Assembly (NCBI GenBank): GCA_017889705.1
Contig: JAGGAB010000041.1
Span: 1-33,905 of the forward strand
Direction of reading: 5' to 3'
DNA from: Bacillota bacterium
Lineage (GTDB): Bacteria > Bacillota > Negativicutes > Sporomusales > Sporomusaceae
Length of the DNA: 33,905 nucleotides
Position numbers and translations under genes: made by a program. The notes under the pieces are model-generated. The model searched no databases. It saw only the letters and a program-made list of their open reading frames with translations, and was not told where the DNA came from. This document shows positions 22,783 through 31,911 of the stretch, piece by piece. Within the stretch, counting starts at the first letter, position 1, and each line of letters starts with the position of its first letter.

Positions 22783-25239
22783 TTATGCTTTTTTTGTAAA
22801 CTTTAATTTACCAGTGTCTTCTGTATCAACTACAACGGTGTCGCCGGCAGCGATGGATTGACGGATAATCATCTCTGAAACCTCATCTTCGATCAGCTTT
22901 TGAATAGCGCGACGCAGCGGTCGGGCACCAAAGGCATGGTCTCGCCCCTCTTTTAACAGCTCACCTTTAGCCGCATCAGTCAATTCCAGGCTTAAATCGG
23001 CAGTAATCAGACGTTTGGACACTTCCTTGAGCATAATATCTACAATTTGCTTTAAGTCTTGATCAGTCAAACTGCTAAAGACAATGATTTCATCAATTCG
23101 ATTTAAAAATTCCGGTCTGAATATCCGTTTGACCTCATCCAAAACCCGGCCTTTAGCGGCTTCCCCTTCATTGGCCTTTGCCCGTTCTTCTGATAAGAAA
23201 CCCAATCCGGCGGCATCTTTTTTCAGATGCTGGGACCCAACATTTGAGGTCATAATGATAACCGTATTTTTAAAATCGACTGTCCGCCCCTGGCTGTCAG
23301 TCAGGCGGCCATCTTCCAGTACCTGCAGCAGCATATTAAACACATCATAATGCGCTTTTTCAATCTCATCCAGTAAAATAACCGAGTAAGGCTTGCGCCG
23401 AATAGCATCTGTCAATTGGCCGCCTTCCTCATACCCGACATAACCCGGCGGGGCACCAACAAGACGTGATACTGTATGTTTTTCCATATACTCAGACATA
23501 TCCAGACGAATCATCGCTGTTTCATCGCCAAACAATGCTTCGGCTAATGCCCGGGAGAGCTCGGTTTTACCAACCCCTGTCGGCCCAAGGAATAGGAAGG
23601 AGCCAATTGGTCTTTTCGGATCTTTTAGTCCAGCCCTGGCGCGGCGTACGGCCTTAGCCACAGCTTGTACCGCCTGATGCTGGCCGATTACCCGGTTATG
23701 CAGAATTTCTTCAAGCTTTAAGAGCCGTTCTGATTCTTCCTCAGCTAATTTCTTAACTGGAATTTTCGTCCAGGTAGCAACAACATGGGCGATATCGTCA
23801 GCTGCCACAACAATGCGCTCATTGCCGCGTTGTTTGGCTTGTTTCTGCTTTGTCTCCAATTCCTCACGAATCTGCTGTTCCAAGTCTCTTAGGCTGGCTG
23901 CCCGCTCAAACTCTTGCGAGGCAATAGCCGCTTCCTTTTCGGTGCGCGCCTGCTCTAGGCGTTTTTCCACTTCTTTAACATCAGGGGGAACAGAAAAGGC
24001 CTGCAGCCGCACACGCGAAGCCGCTTCATCCATAAGATCAATGGCCTTATCCGGTAAAAACCGATCAGAAATATAACGATGAGACAGTTTTACTGCCGCC
24101 TCGATGGCTTCGTCAGTAATCTGTGCGCGGTGGAATGCCTCATACTTATCCCGAATGCCTTTAAGAATATCAATGGCATCCTCCACACTGGGTTCACCAA
24201 CAGTAATTGGTTGAAAACGACGTTCCAGGGCAGCATCTTTTTCAATGTGTTTTTTGTACTCATTAAGTGTGGTAGCACCAATAACCTGCAGCTCGCCTCG
24301 CGCTAACGCCGGCTTTAAAATATTAGCGGCATCAATGGCGCCTTCTGCAGCTCCGGCACCAATAAGTGTATGCAGTTCGTCAATAAACAAAACTACATTG
24401 CCAGCTTCCCTGATTTCATCCATTACCTTTTTTAGGCGTTCCTCGAATTCCCCACGGTATTTAGTACCGGCAACCATCGACGCCATATTCAGCGAGATCA
24501 CCCGCTTATTACGCAAGAGTTCAGGCATCTGCCCTTCAACAATACGCTTAGCCAGGCCTTCTGCTATGGCGGTTTTACCAACACCAGGCTCACCGATAAG
24601 AACAGGATTATTTTTGGTACGCCGCAAGAGGATTTGAATTACCCGTTCAATCTCACTGGCCCGGCCAATTACCGGATCAATTTTTCCTTCCTGCGACATC
24701 TTGTTTAGGTCACGGCCAAATTCGTCCAAGAGCGGTGTTGCCGTTCCTGCAGACGATTGCCCGGCGCTCGCTTTAGCTTTGGGTTGTGGTGCCTGGCCTG
24801 ACATTGAATACCCTCCCAGCATTTCAATAACCCGCTGGCGCATAAGATTAATGTCTACGCCAAGACCGCTCAGCACTTGTGCCGCAATTCCTTCGCCTTC
24901 ACGAATGAGACCCAAAAGAATATGTTCGGTTCCCACATAATTATGACCCAGGCGCAAAGCTTCCTCCATCGCCAGTTCAATAACTTTTTTAGCTCGCGGC
25001 GTATAGCCTATGTCACTGGTTTGTTCCTCCCCTTTGCCAAGGATGCCTTCTACTTGCTCCCGCACAGAATCTATTTCGAGGCCCAGTGAATTCAAGGCTT
25101 TAGCTGCCACACCTTCGCCTTCCCGTAGCAGCCCCAGCAATAAATGCTCGGTGCCAATGTAGCCATGACCGTATTTCGCTGCTTCCTGCTGCGCCAGAAT
25201 CAATACCTTCCGGGCTCTGTCCGTAAACCTATTAAACAT
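22783..25239 (-). CDS. clpC: ATP-dependent Clp protease ATPase subunit ClpC
   Basis: Hsp100 unfoldase that works with ClpP and with the McsA/McsB adaptor. 818 residues. Two Clp-N repeats (1-70 and 78-145), first AAA+ domain with GEPGVGKT at 216-223 and Walker [16 protein letters not shown], a middle domain with UVR-like segment ([21 protein letters not shown]), and second AAA+ domain with GPTGVGKTE and LDEIEKAH. The C-terminal domain has the usual [19 protein letters not shown] precedes the ATG. It is the fourth gene of the CtsR operon. Confidence 0.98.
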   Translation of the reverse strand: MFNRFTDRARKVLILAQQEAAKYGHGYIGTEHLLLGLLREGEGVAAKALNSLGLEIDSVREQVEGILGKGEEQTSDIGYTPRAKKVIELAMEEALRLGHNYVGTEHILLGLIREGEGIAAQVLSGLGVDINLMRQRVIEMLGGYSMSGQAPQPKAKASAGQSSAGTATPLLDEFGRDLNKMSQEGKIDPVIGRASEIERVIQILLRRTKNNPVLIGEPGVGKTAIAEGLAKRIVEGQMPELLRNKRVISLNMASMVAGTKYRGEFEERLKKVMDEIREAGNVVLFIDELHTLIGAGAAEGAIDAANILKPALARGELQVIGATTLNEYKKHIEKDAALERRFQPITVGEPSVEDAIDILKGIRDKYEAFHRAQITDEAIEAAVKLSHRYISDRFLPDKAIDLMDEAASRVRLQAFSVPPDVKEVEKRLEQARTEKEAAIASQEFERAASLRDLEQQIREELETKQKQAKQRGNERIVVAADDIAHVVATWTKIPVKKLAEEESERLLKLEEILHNRVIGQHQAVQAVAKAVRRARAGLKDPKRPIGSFLFLGPTGVGKTELSRALAEALFGDETAMIRLDMSEYMEKHTVSRLVGAPPGYVGYEEGGQLTDAIRRKPYSVILLDEIEKAHYDVFNMLLQVLEDGRLTDSQGRTVDFKNTVIIMTSNVGSQHLKKDAAGLGFLSEERAKANEGEAAKGRVLDEVKRIFRPEFLNRIDEIIVFSSLTDQDLKQIVDIMLKEVSKRLITADLSLELTDAAKGELLKEGRDHAFGARPLRRAIQKLIEDEVSEMIIRQSIAAGDTVVVDTEDTGKLKFTKKA

Positions 25240-25270
25240 AAATATTTACCCCCTTTACGCCTTATTCCAA

Positions 25271-26341
25271 TTATTTTGTGCGCAAATTTGCACGAACTAA
25301 CTTTGCCCTTAATTTATTGCGTTCTGATTGCGTCAAATCCAGCTCTCCCGACAAATTCTGCAGAAAATTGGGCTGGGTTGCAACCAGCAACCGGTTAAAA
25401 ACCCCGGGAAGAGCTTCATCAATGATTCCCAAATCAATTCCCAGGCGTACCTCGCTTAACAGCGCCAGAGCTTCTTGAGATGACAGGCTCTGTGCATAGC
25501 GCAGGACGCCGTAAGCTCGCCAAACCCGGTCGGCAAGTGAATCAGGTGATTCTGTAAGCAAAAGGTTTCTCGCCATTCGCTCTTTATCAACAACTTGTTT
25601 AACAACACAGCTAAGGTTGTTAATAATATCTTGTTCATTACGGCCTAAGGTCACTTGGTTTGATATCTGAAAAATATTGCCGGTGGCTTCTGTTCCTTCA
25701 CCATATAACCCCCGCACCGTGAGTCCTAATTGTGTGGCAATAGCCACCATAGTTCCCATTTGCTTGGTTATCGCCAGTGCCGGTAAATGCGCCATAACCG
25801 ATGCCCGTAACCCTGTACCAATATTAGTAGGGCAGGCAGTTAGATAACCCCTGTCTTCCATGAAGGCCAGCCCATGCTTATCTTCAATAACATCATCCAC
25901 CGCATTTGCTTTTGCAAAAGCATCCTGCAGGTTAAGCCCTGCTTCCAAACATTGCAGCCGCAAGTGGTCTTCTTCATTAATCATAATACTGACACTTGCA
26001 TCATCCCGGACAATAAGTGCCCGATGCTCCGGATTAACAACATGGTTAGGGCTGATAATATGCTTCTCAACAAGTACATATCTATCGAGTGGCGCCAATT
26101 GTTCAAGCTCGACGAATGCGTATTCATGCCCGTCAGCTGCCATAAGATCAGCGGGAACTGTCTGCAATTCCGCCATGATTTGGCCAAGCTTTTCCGTGGA
26201 AGCCCGCCCGGGAAAAGGTTGATTTTTTAAATTCCGGGCCAGTCTTACCCGGCTGGAAAGCACAATCTCGCCTTCAGGACCTTCCCCGTTGAGCCAAGGA
26301 GTTAATGGCTCCCCCAGCAGAGTTTCTAAAATAGTAGGCAT
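25271..26341 (-). CDS. mcsB: Protein arginine kinase McsB
   Basis: Phosphorylates arginines on proteins, marking them for ClpC-ClpP, and inactivates CtsR. 356 residues with the ATP:guanido phosphotransferase fold: SSRVRLARNLKNQPFPG near residue 29, IMINEEDHLRLQ near 118, TACPTNIGTGLRASVMAHLPAL near 166, and the HRALIVRDD segment. The ATG has GGAGGG 8 bases upstream, and mcsA ends 17 bases before it. Contains the full set of motifs, so it is probably active. Confidence 0.97.
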   Translation of the reverse strand: MPTILETLLGEPLTPWLNGEGPEGEIVLSSRVRLARNLKNQPFPGRASTEKLGQIMAELQTVPADLMAADGHEYAFVELEQLAPLDRYVLVEKHIISPNHVVNPEHRALIVRDDASVSIMINEEDHLRLQCLEAGLNLQDAFAKANAVDDVIEDKHGLAFMEDRGYLTACPTNIGTGLRASVMAHLPALAITKQMGTMVAIATQLGLTVRGLYGEGTEATGNIFQISNQVTLGRNEQDIINNLSCVVKQVVDKERMARNLLLTESPDSLADRVWRAYGVLRYAQSLSSQEALALLSEVRLGIDLGIIDEALPGVFNRLLVATQPNFLQNLSGELDLTQSERNKLRAKLVRANLRTK

Positions 26342-26358
26342 CTACGCATCCCTCCCCT

Positions 26359-26898
26359 CTAGTCTTGGCTACTATCAACCTCAACAAGCTGCTTTTCTAA
26401 TACCCTTATTTCGTCTCTTAACTTAGCAGCCTGCTCATATTCCTCGCGTCTAACAAATAACTCCAGATCATGCCTGAGGCGTTTAATCTGCTGCTCTACG
26501 CCAAACCGGCGACCGCCGCGTTTAGGGACTTTACCGGTATGCGCTGCAGTTCCGTGAATCCTCTTAATCAAAGGATCCAATTGACCTTCAAAAGCCTGAT
26601 AACAACCACTGCAGCCAAATTTGCCGCTATGACTGAACTCACTATAGCTAAGACCACATTCTAAGCAAACAGGTTCTTGTGCGGGCTTGGCATCATCCGG
26701 CAATGTATAATCAAACATTTCTTTCAAAAAATCATGAACGGAAAACTTGCTGTTGAAAATATTACTGATACCTTTGCCTATAATCTCACCGGATTTTCGC
26801 GCACACTGCTCACACAAATGTTTTTCAATTTTTTGTTGGTTAATGATTTTGGTAATATGCACACAAGCCGGTTCTTGTTGACATTCATCACATAACAT
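26359..26898 (-). CDS. mcsA: McsA, zinc-binding activator of McsB
   Basis: 179 residues. The N-terminal half carries paired Cys motifs expected to bind zinc (CDECQQEPAC, CEQC, CLECG, CSGC). The C-terminal part is a UVR domain (LRHDLELFVRREEYEQAAKLRDEI) like the one in UvrB and ClpC. Known McsA proteins activate the kinase McsB and help deliver CtsR to ClpC. GGAGG lies 9 bases ahead of the ATG. Placed between ctsR and mcsB as in other Firmicutes. Confidence 0.96.
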   Translation of the reverse strand: MLCDECQQEPACVHITKIINQQKIEKHLCEQCARKSGEIIGKGISNIFNSKFSVHDFLKEMFDYTLPDDAKPAQEPVCLECGLSYSEFSHSGKFGCSGCYQAFEGQLDPLIKRIHGTAAHTGKVPKRGGRRFGVEQQIKRLRHDLELFVRREEYEQAAKLRDEIRVLEKQLVEVDSSQD

Positions 26899-26916
26899 TC
26901 GCGTTTGCCTCCGTAC

Positions 26917-27369
26917 TCATGCTTCATTTTGACTGGCTAATGTCATCAATAACGACTTTAGCAGCGGCACCCGTTCCATAGGGGCAATACGGTCAAACAA
27001 TATTGTGCAACATTTGTACACAAGTGCGGCTTCACGAGCAGTCATAAGATTGTGACTGCGCAAGCGGCCAACAATAGCCTTTACCTCTTCCAGGCTTATT
27101 GCTTCATCAATTTGATTCGCGGCATCCTGGAACACAAATGTTTGCACCGGAATACGGGCGATCCGGACAAAACCGCCAGACCCACGCCGGGATTCCACAA
27201 TGAAACCGCGATCAATGGTAAAGCGGGTACTGAGCACATAACTAATCTGTGAAGGCGCACATGCTAATTCTTCTGCCATTTCGTTGCGCTGCAAGATAAT
27301 AATTTCATCTTGTTCGCTTGCCATCTGACGCAAGATCCATTGCTCAATCACATCTGCCAAATTGCTCAA
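26917..27369 (-). CDS. ctsR: Transcriptional repressor CtsR
   Basis: 150 residues. Winged-helix N-terminal half with LACAPSQISYVLSTRFTIDRGFIVESRRGSGGFVRI, which includes the conserved RGSGG wing that binds the CtsR operator and acts as a thermosensor. The C-terminal half is the dimer/McsB-binding region. TTG start, preceded by GGAGG seven bases upstream; no ATG is available nearby. It heads the ctsR-mcsA-mcsB-clpC operon and must be autoregulated, since three operator half-sites lie at the promoter. Confidence 0.97.
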   Translation of the reverse strand: MSNLADVIEQWILRQMASEQDEIIILQRNEMAEELACAPSQISYVLSTRFTIDRGFIVESRRGSGGFVRIARIPVQTFVFQDAANQIDEAISLEEVKAIVGRLRSHNLMTAREAALVYKCCTILFDRIAPMERVPLLKSLLMTLASQNEA

Positions 27370-27392
27370 ATTCCCACCTCCCTACTTTTATA

Positions 27393-27416
27393 TTGACTTT
27401 AATTGACTTTTTGACT
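27393..27416 (-). promoter_or_regulatory. CtsR operator with three AGTCAA half-sites
   Basis: On the minus strand AGTCAA occurs three times as direct repeats, at 27411-27416, 27403-27408 and 27393-27398 (spacings 8 and 10). The pair 10 apart fits the CtsR consensus RGTCAAANANRGTCAAA, except that the seventh base of each heptad is T. The site begins 8 bases after the -10 element and so covers the transcription start. Confidence 0.85.
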
Positions 27417-27423
27417 TTAATTC

Positions 27424-27452
27424 ATTTTAATTAATTCTAGGGTGGATTGCAA
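27424..27452 (-). promoter_or_regulatory. Promoter of the ctsR operon
   Basis: On the minus strand TTGCAA, 17-base spacer, TAAAAT, immediately upstream of the CtsR half-sites and about 55 bases before ctsR. Confidence 0.7.
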
Positions 27453-27574
27453 TATTACTTTTGGGGCAAATATAAGCATTTTTGGTAATCAATAACAACT
27501 ATCGCAAAATATCTCCTTTTTTGTAACTATGGCTTACTTAGACGCGATTCATCCGCGGACTAACCCGTTCCAAA

Positions 27575-28759
27575 TTACTCCACAACTTGCAATACTAAAA
27601 ATTTTAGGTAATTGGTTTCCGCCGCTGCCGGCAAAATCGGATGGTCTTTGGCTTGGGTACGATACTCGACTTCTCGGATAACCCGTTTTGCATCACGGGC
27701 GGCATCAACAACAACAGCCTTAAATAAGTCGCGATCCATATGATAAGAACATGAGCAGGTAACCAAAAAGCCTCCTGGCCTTGTCAGCTTGAGACCGCGC
27801 AAGTTTATCTCCTTGTAGCCACGAGCCGCACCTTCGATACTGCTGCGACTTTTAGTAAACGCAGGCGGGTCAAGAATAACAACATCATATTGGCGTTGCT
27901 CTTCTACCAATAAGCGTAACGCATCAAATGCATTAGCCACCTCGAAATTGCACTTATCACTAACACCATTCATTTCAGCATTTTTCTTAGCGAGTTCAAT
28001 CGCCTCTTCTGAAATATCGATAGAATGCAGGCTTTTAGCTCCATACAATGCACTGTGTACAGCAAAGGAACCGGTATGGCAGAAGCAATCCAAAACCTCG
28101 GCATCTTTTACAATAGGCTCCAAAAAACGCCTATTTTCCCGCTGATCATAGAAGAACCCTGTTTTTTGCCCATTTTCCACATCGGCATAAAAAGGAATGC
28201 CATTTTCTTTAACAATAATTTCGGTTGGGAAGTTCCCTTTCAGGTAGCCTTTGCACATATCCAGACCTTCCAGTTTGCGTACAGGCACATCATTGCGTTC
28301 ATAAATACCTTCAGGTTCAAATAGCTCTTCTAATACTGATATTATGGTTTCTTTGTGAACATCAATCCCTAAAGACAAGGTCTGCATAACCAGATACTTG
28401 CCAAATTTATCAATTATAAGCGCCGGCAGAAAATCAGCCTCACCATACACCAGCCGGCAATATTCGGGTTCAGCTAAAAAACGCTGCCGGTAACGCCAGG
28501 CAGTTTCAATCCGCCGCTTGAAAAAGTCCCGGTCGATAGGCTCCTGCTTGCGTGACAACAGGCGCACAATAATTTGTGAACGTGGATTGATATAACCACG
28601 CCCGATAAACCGCTGACGAAAATTATATACATCTACAATATCTCCCGGCTGAAACTCACCGTCAATATAGTCCAGCTCACTTTGGTATACCCAGGGATGT
28701 CCACTTTCTACCCGGTGTTGTGCTCCCTTACGCAAAAAGACTTTAGTCGTAATTTCCAT
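27575..28759 (-). CDS. rlmI: Class I SAM-dependent rRNA large-subunit methyltransferase (RlmI-like)
   Basis: 394 residues. An N-terminal PUA RNA-binding domain (KGAQHRVESGHPWVYQSEL, then GDIVDVYNFRQRFIGRGYINP) leads to a Rossmann methyltransferase: VLDCFCHTGSFAVHSALYG (SAM-binding motif I), SIDISEEAIELAKKNAEMNG and VVILDPPAFTKS (the NPPY/DPPA-type catalytic motif). This is the COG1092 type whose E. coli member RlmI makes m5C1962 in 23S rRNA; the exact target here is inferred. GAGG lies about 10 bases ahead of the ATG and 10 bases separate it from the upstream membrane-protein gene. Confidence 0.9.
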   Translation of the reverse strand: MEITTKVFLRKGAQHRVESGHPWVYQSELDYIDGEFQPGDIVDVYNFRQRFIGRGYINPRSQIIVRLLSRKQEPIDRDFFKRRIETAWRYRQRFLAEPEYCRLVYGEADFLPALIIDKFGKYLVMQTLSLGIDVHKETIISVLEELFEPEGIYERNDVPVRKLEGLDMCKGYLKGNFPTEIIVKENGIPFYADVENGQKTGFFYDQRENRRFLEPIVKDAEVLDCFCHTGSFAVHSALYGAKSLHSIDISEEAIELAKKNAEMNGVSDKCNFEVANAFDALRLLVEEQRQYDVVILDPPAFTKSRSSIEGAARGYKEINLRGLKLTRPGGFLVTCSCSYHMDRDLFKAVVVDAARDAKRVIREVEYRTQAKDHPILPAAAETNYLKFLVLQVVE

Positions 28760-28769
28760 TATTCTTTCC

Positions 28770-29300
28770 TCATTTCCTTATTCGTTTTCGGCTTTTCCAC
28801 CATTCCCACAGTAGATAAGCGGTGGCAGCAACCATCATGCCGGTATGTATCATTTTATATTCCTTTGACCAATAACTGGGCTCCCAATAAGATACCGGAC
28901 TTTCTATCGTATCCGTGCCCAGCGGAAAAAGATAAAAATTAGCAAACGCGCCATGAGTTAAAGCATCTATCAGCAAATGAGTACCCCAGCCAATAATAAC
29001 AGATTGAATTCTGTTTATTGACGGTAAGAAACTTGCTGCCAGCACACAAGCCCAAACTGGCACAGAGTGGCCAATTAGATCAATTTTTTCTACCCAGGGG
29101 AAGATAGGTACAAAACTCATCATCATCCCCGGACTGATACTTCCCAGTTCAGACCAAGTTATAAAACCTTTGCTTAACAGCAAAACGAAAAGTACCCCAT
29201 AAATATAATCAGGCAACATGGCGCCAAAGACAAACTGCCATACCTGCGGATGATGCCGCGTGAAAAAATAAACCCAAAAACCGTGATGGAGAGTATACAT
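28770..29300 (-). CDS. Membrane protein resembling YdjM/DUF457-type metal-dependent hydrolases
   Basis: 176 residues with about four hydrophobic segments. Conserved-looking His/Asp clusters sit near membrane borders: LPDYIYG (residues 29-35), GHSVPVWA (77-84) and GWGTHLLIDALTHG (103-116). That pattern resembles the YdjM (DUF457) family, annotated as inner-membrane metal-dependent hydrolases with no confirmed substrate. The aromatic tail SPVSYWEPSYWSKEY is distinctive. GCAGGAGG precedes the ATG. Probably co-transcribed with the rRNA methyltransferase downstream. Confidence 0.7.
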   Translation of the reverse strand: MYTLHHGFWVYFFTRHHPQVWQFVFGAMLPDYIYGVLFVLLLSKGFITWSELGSISPGMMMSFVPIFPWVEKIDLIGHSVPVWACVLAASFLPSINRIQSVIIGWGTHLLIDALTHGAFANFYLFPLGTDTIESPVSYWEPSYWSKEYKMIHTGMMVAATAYLLWEWWKSRKRIRK

Positions 29301-29361
29301 TCTGCCTCCTGCAAAGCATATAGTTCTATAATATAGTGTGTTCCATCACCGGTACAGTATG

Positions 29362-29391
29362 TAGAAAGGCAGCGCTCTAACAGCACTGCCT
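29362..29391 (-). terminator. Rho-independent terminator after the flavodiiron gene
   Basis: Minus-strand stem AGGCAGTGCT / AGCGCTGCCT (10 bp, one G-U) with a 5-base loop followed by TTTCT. It begins 7 bases past the stop codon. Confidence 0.8.
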
Positions 29392-29397
29392 AACATT

Positions 29398-30582
29398 TTA
29401 CATTCTTGCCAACACTTTTTGGGCAAATTCACGACCAAACTCATAGCATTTATCTAATTCAGCAGCATCTGGCACCCATCTCAGCGACAACCCTGGCTGC
29501 TCTACTGCTATCCCGCTGGCAGTCAGCATTTCCTCAAGCGCCTTCTGGGAACCACCGCCCCAGCCATAAGCTCCGAAAGCTGCTCCGATTTTTCCGTTTG
29601 GCCTAAGGCCCTTAAGATAGCTTGTCAAAGCTCCCATCGTAGGCAACATGCCATTATTTAATGTCGGTGACCCCAGGAGCACCCCGCCTGCCTGCAGCAT
29701 ATCCCGGACAACTTCACTCCGATCGGCAATCGACATCTTATATAACGTGCCGGTTACGCCGGTACTTGCTACGCCGTCTAATATCTGTCTGGCCATCCGG
29801 TCAGTGCTTCCCCACATACTGTCATAGGCAATAACGACTTTGGGTAGGGCTTTGCCCTGTCCCCAATCCTGATATTTAGCAATAATATCTGGAATATGGT
29901 TGCGCCACACAATACCATGACTTGGTGCAATCATCTTAATAGGCAGTTCTTTCAGCTGATCAACTGCTTTTACCACCAGCTTGCCAAAAGGCTGCAAAAT
30001 ATTTGCGTAATATTTTTCTGCTTCATAAATCAGTTCAGACAGATCATTTTCATCATCAAACCGTTTGGTTGTCGATATATGCTGCCCAAATGCATCATTA
30101 GAAAATAAAATTTGTTCCCCTGTCAGATAACTAATCATGGAATCAGGCCAGTGCAGCATAGGTACTGGTACAAACTGAAGTTTATTACGGCCAAGATCGA
30201 GTACATCGCCCTCTTTTACCACCTGGAAATCATAGGTTTGCTGATAGTGTTTGATAATACCGGTGCGTCCATGTTCAGTTAACAGTACTTTAGCTTGGGG
30301 AGCTTTCGTCATAATAAACGGCAAACCGCTTGAATGATCTGGCTCAATATGATTGGTAATAATATAATCTATTTTCGCCGGATCAATTATTTCACTTATG
30401 CGGTCAAGAAGTTCTTGGGCAAATGGGGCTTTAACAGTGTCAATGAGGCAAACTTTTTCATCGACAATCAGGTAAGAATTATAAGTCACCCCGCGCGGCG
30501 TTGTATAGCCATGGAAATCACGGAGATTCCAATCGACCGCACCAACATAATAAACAGTATCAGATAATTTAACAGTATTCAT
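29398..30582 (-). CDS. fprA: FprA-type flavodiiron protein (A-type flavoprotein)
   Basis: Reduces O2 to water and/or NO to N2O in anaerobes, taking electrons through rubredoxin or similar carriers. 394 residues. The metallo-beta-lactamase-like domain keeps the diiron ligands HIEPDH (H78, E80, D82, H83), H144 (MLHWPDS), D163 (FSNDAFG) and H222 (SHGIVWR). From residue 249 the flavodoxin domain starts with VVIAYDSMWGSTDRMA (FMN phosphate loop) and contains GAYGWGGGS. No extra C-terminal domain is present, so this is the simple class A. Lies 34 bases after the FabK-like gene; the nearby rubrerythrin fits the same oxygen-defence role. Confidence 0.95.
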   Translation of the reverse strand: MNTVKLSDTVYYVGAVDWNLRDFHGYTTPRGVTYNSYLIVDEKVCLIDTVKAPFAQELLDRISEIIDPAKIDYIITNHIEPDHSSGLPFIMTKAPQAKVLLTEHGRTGIIKHYQQTYDFQVVKEGDVLDLGRNKLQFVPVPMLHWPDSMISYLTGEQILFSNDAFGQHISTTKRFDDENDLSELIYEAEKYYANILQPFGKLVVKAVDQLKELPIKMIAPSHGIVWRNHIPDIIAKYQDWGQGKALPKVVIAYDSMWGSTDRMARQILDGVASTGVTGTLYKMSIADRSEVVRDMLQAGGVLLGSPTLNNGMLPTMGALTSYLKGLRPNGKIGAAFGAYGWGGGSQKALEEMLTASGIAVEQPGLSLRWVPDAAELDKCYEFGREFAQKVLARM

Positions 30583-30616
30583 TTATTCTCCACTCCTTCA
30601 TTGCTGCACCCCTACC

Positions 30617-31558
30617 TTATTTAACCATACCAGGTGCATCCAACAATATTTGCTTAACTTCACTTATGATTCTTTCTACAATAACATTAGCAGGCTCAAC
30701 TTGTTTAAGCGGCAGTAAACTTTGTCCAGCCAACACTGCTCCGTTTACAACATCGCCTTCAATAGCCGCCAGCCGATTAGTTCCGGTAGCCAACTTATCT
30801 AGCTCTCCCTGTGAAACACCAATTCGTTCCATAACCAGATATTTCTCGCTAAAAGTATTCTTGAGACAACGAACACCATGACCGCCAACAAGCCCCGTAA
30901 CAACCGTATCGGTATCACCAGCAGCAAGTAAGGCAGCCTTGACATGGGGATGGACTCCACATTCCTCGGCAACCAAGAACCTTGTTCCTAGCTGCACTCC
31001 GGCTGCTCCCATCACTAATGCAGCCGCCATCCCCCGGCCGTCGGCAATGCCACCACCGACAATCACCGGAATAGTAACAAGCGGAATAACCTGGGTCATC
31101 AAGGCCATAGTAGTAAGCACCCCTATATGGCCGCCAGCTTCCATGCCTTCAATCACCAGCGCATCAGCCCCACTGTCCTCGACCCGTTTGGCCAATTTTG
31201 CATTAGGTACTACCGGAATTTTAAGAATCCCTGCTTTACTAAACTTCTCAAAGTAGGGAATTGGATTACCAGCACCCAACGTAACAAACGTAGGTTTTTC
31301 TTCACAGATAACCTCGATAATTTCATCTTTATTATCAGCCATAAGCTGAACATTAACACCAAAAGGTTTATTCGTCAATTGTTTTGCCAACCGAATTTGT
31401 TCTCTAACATAATTGGCATCACGTCCTCCAGCAGCGATAATCCCGGCTCCTCCTGCTATAGAAACGGCAGCCGCCAGCCTGGCATCAGAAATCCAGGCCA
31501 TACCACCCTGAAAAAGTGGATAAGTAATATTTAGAAGTTTCGTCAACTTAGTGTCCAT
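30617..31558 (-). CDS. fabK: Enoyl-ACP reductase II (FabK-like; nitronate monooxygenase superfamily)
   Basis: 313-residue FMN-dependent TIM-barrel protein. It resembles pneumococcal FabK along its length: YPLFQGGMAWISD at the N terminus, TLGAGNP, the catalytic-type IEGMEAGGHIG, IPVIVGGGIADGRG (flavin phosphate loop) and LGTRFLVAEE. FabK reduces the enoyl-ACP double bond in fatty-acid synthesis; related proteins oxidise nitronates, and sequence alone cannot fully separate them. No other fab gene lies in the window, which weakens the FabK assignment somewhat. Start at ATG 31558 because AGGAG lies 6-7 bases upstream and the reading then begins MDTKLTKLLNITYP, as in FabK. Confidence 0.82.
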   Translation of the reverse strand: MDTKLTKLLNITYPLFQGGMAWISDARLAAAVSIAGGAGIIAAGGRDANYVREQIRLAKQLTNKPFGVNVQLMADNKDEIIEVICEEKPTFVTLGAGNPIPYFEKFSKAGILKIPVVPNAKLAKRVEDSGADALVIEGMEAGGHIGVLTTMALMTQVIPLVTIPVIVGGGIADGRGMAAALVMGAAGVQLGTRFLVAEECGVHPHVKAALLAAGDTDTVVTGLVGGHGVRCLKNTFSEKYLVMERIGVSQGELDKLATGTNRLAAIEGDVVNGAVLAGQSLLPLKQVEPANVIVERIISEVKQILLDAPGMVK

Positions 31559-31752
31559 ATCCATCTCCTTTCCTGTTGTTATTATTTTCTTCACTACTTG
31601 TGCAAATAATTCCTGCTTTACAACAGCCTGTATCTATAAAGATTTATATGATGATTAATTCTCTCTAATACTCCTACAAAAAAGAACACCTGCGCCATTC
31701 ATAGACAAACAAAGATTATTCTACTACTTTACTATAAATTATCAAATAACTC
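31559..31752. other. Divergent intergenic region between fabK-like and speD genes
   Basis: AT-rich DNA between two divergent genes. It contains the fabK-like ribosome site (to about 31570) and must contain its promoter, but I see no convincing minus-strand -35/-10 pair. No ORF, tRNA or repeat is visible. Confidence 0.4.
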
Positions 31753-31781
31753 TTTACATTTTTGTTTAAGCTAACTATAAT
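31753..31781 (+). promoter_or_regulatory. Promoter of the speD homologue
   Basis: TTTACA, 17-base spacer, TATAAT. The predicted transcript start (about 31788) falls next to the perfect palindrome TATACGTATA at 31791-31800, a candidate operator. Confidence 0.7.
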
Positions 31782-31787
31782 GAAAGT

Positions 31788-31911
31788 CTGTATACGTATA
31801 GTCTTTATTTCCAAAGCGCCATAAGACTTTGCACCCCATTAACGGGAAGCACGCAAATACTGGCAGTTTTCCTTTGCATGTAGTCACTATTTAATAAAGG
31901 GGCGAGCCATT
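31788..31911 (+). promoter_or_regulatory. Long 5' leader of speD, possibly structured
   Basis: About 124 bases separate the predicted transcription start from the ATG, longer than needed. The leader holds the palindrome TATACGTATA (31791-31800) and a possible stem TTTGC...GCAAA enclosing CCCC/GGG (31834-31864 region). No known riboswitch family is matched. A regulatory leader is possible but unproven. Confidence 0.35.

Noticed and set aside
24245..24637. Open frame of 130 codons on the plus strand
   Set aside because: Antisense to the first AAA+ domain of clpC; an ordinary shadow frame.
31834..31870. Possible c-di-GMP (GEMM) riboswitch in the speD leader because of the string CACGCAAA
   Set aside because: Only that short string fits. 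The paired stems, the GNRA tetraloop region and the receptor of GEMM-I could not be found around it.
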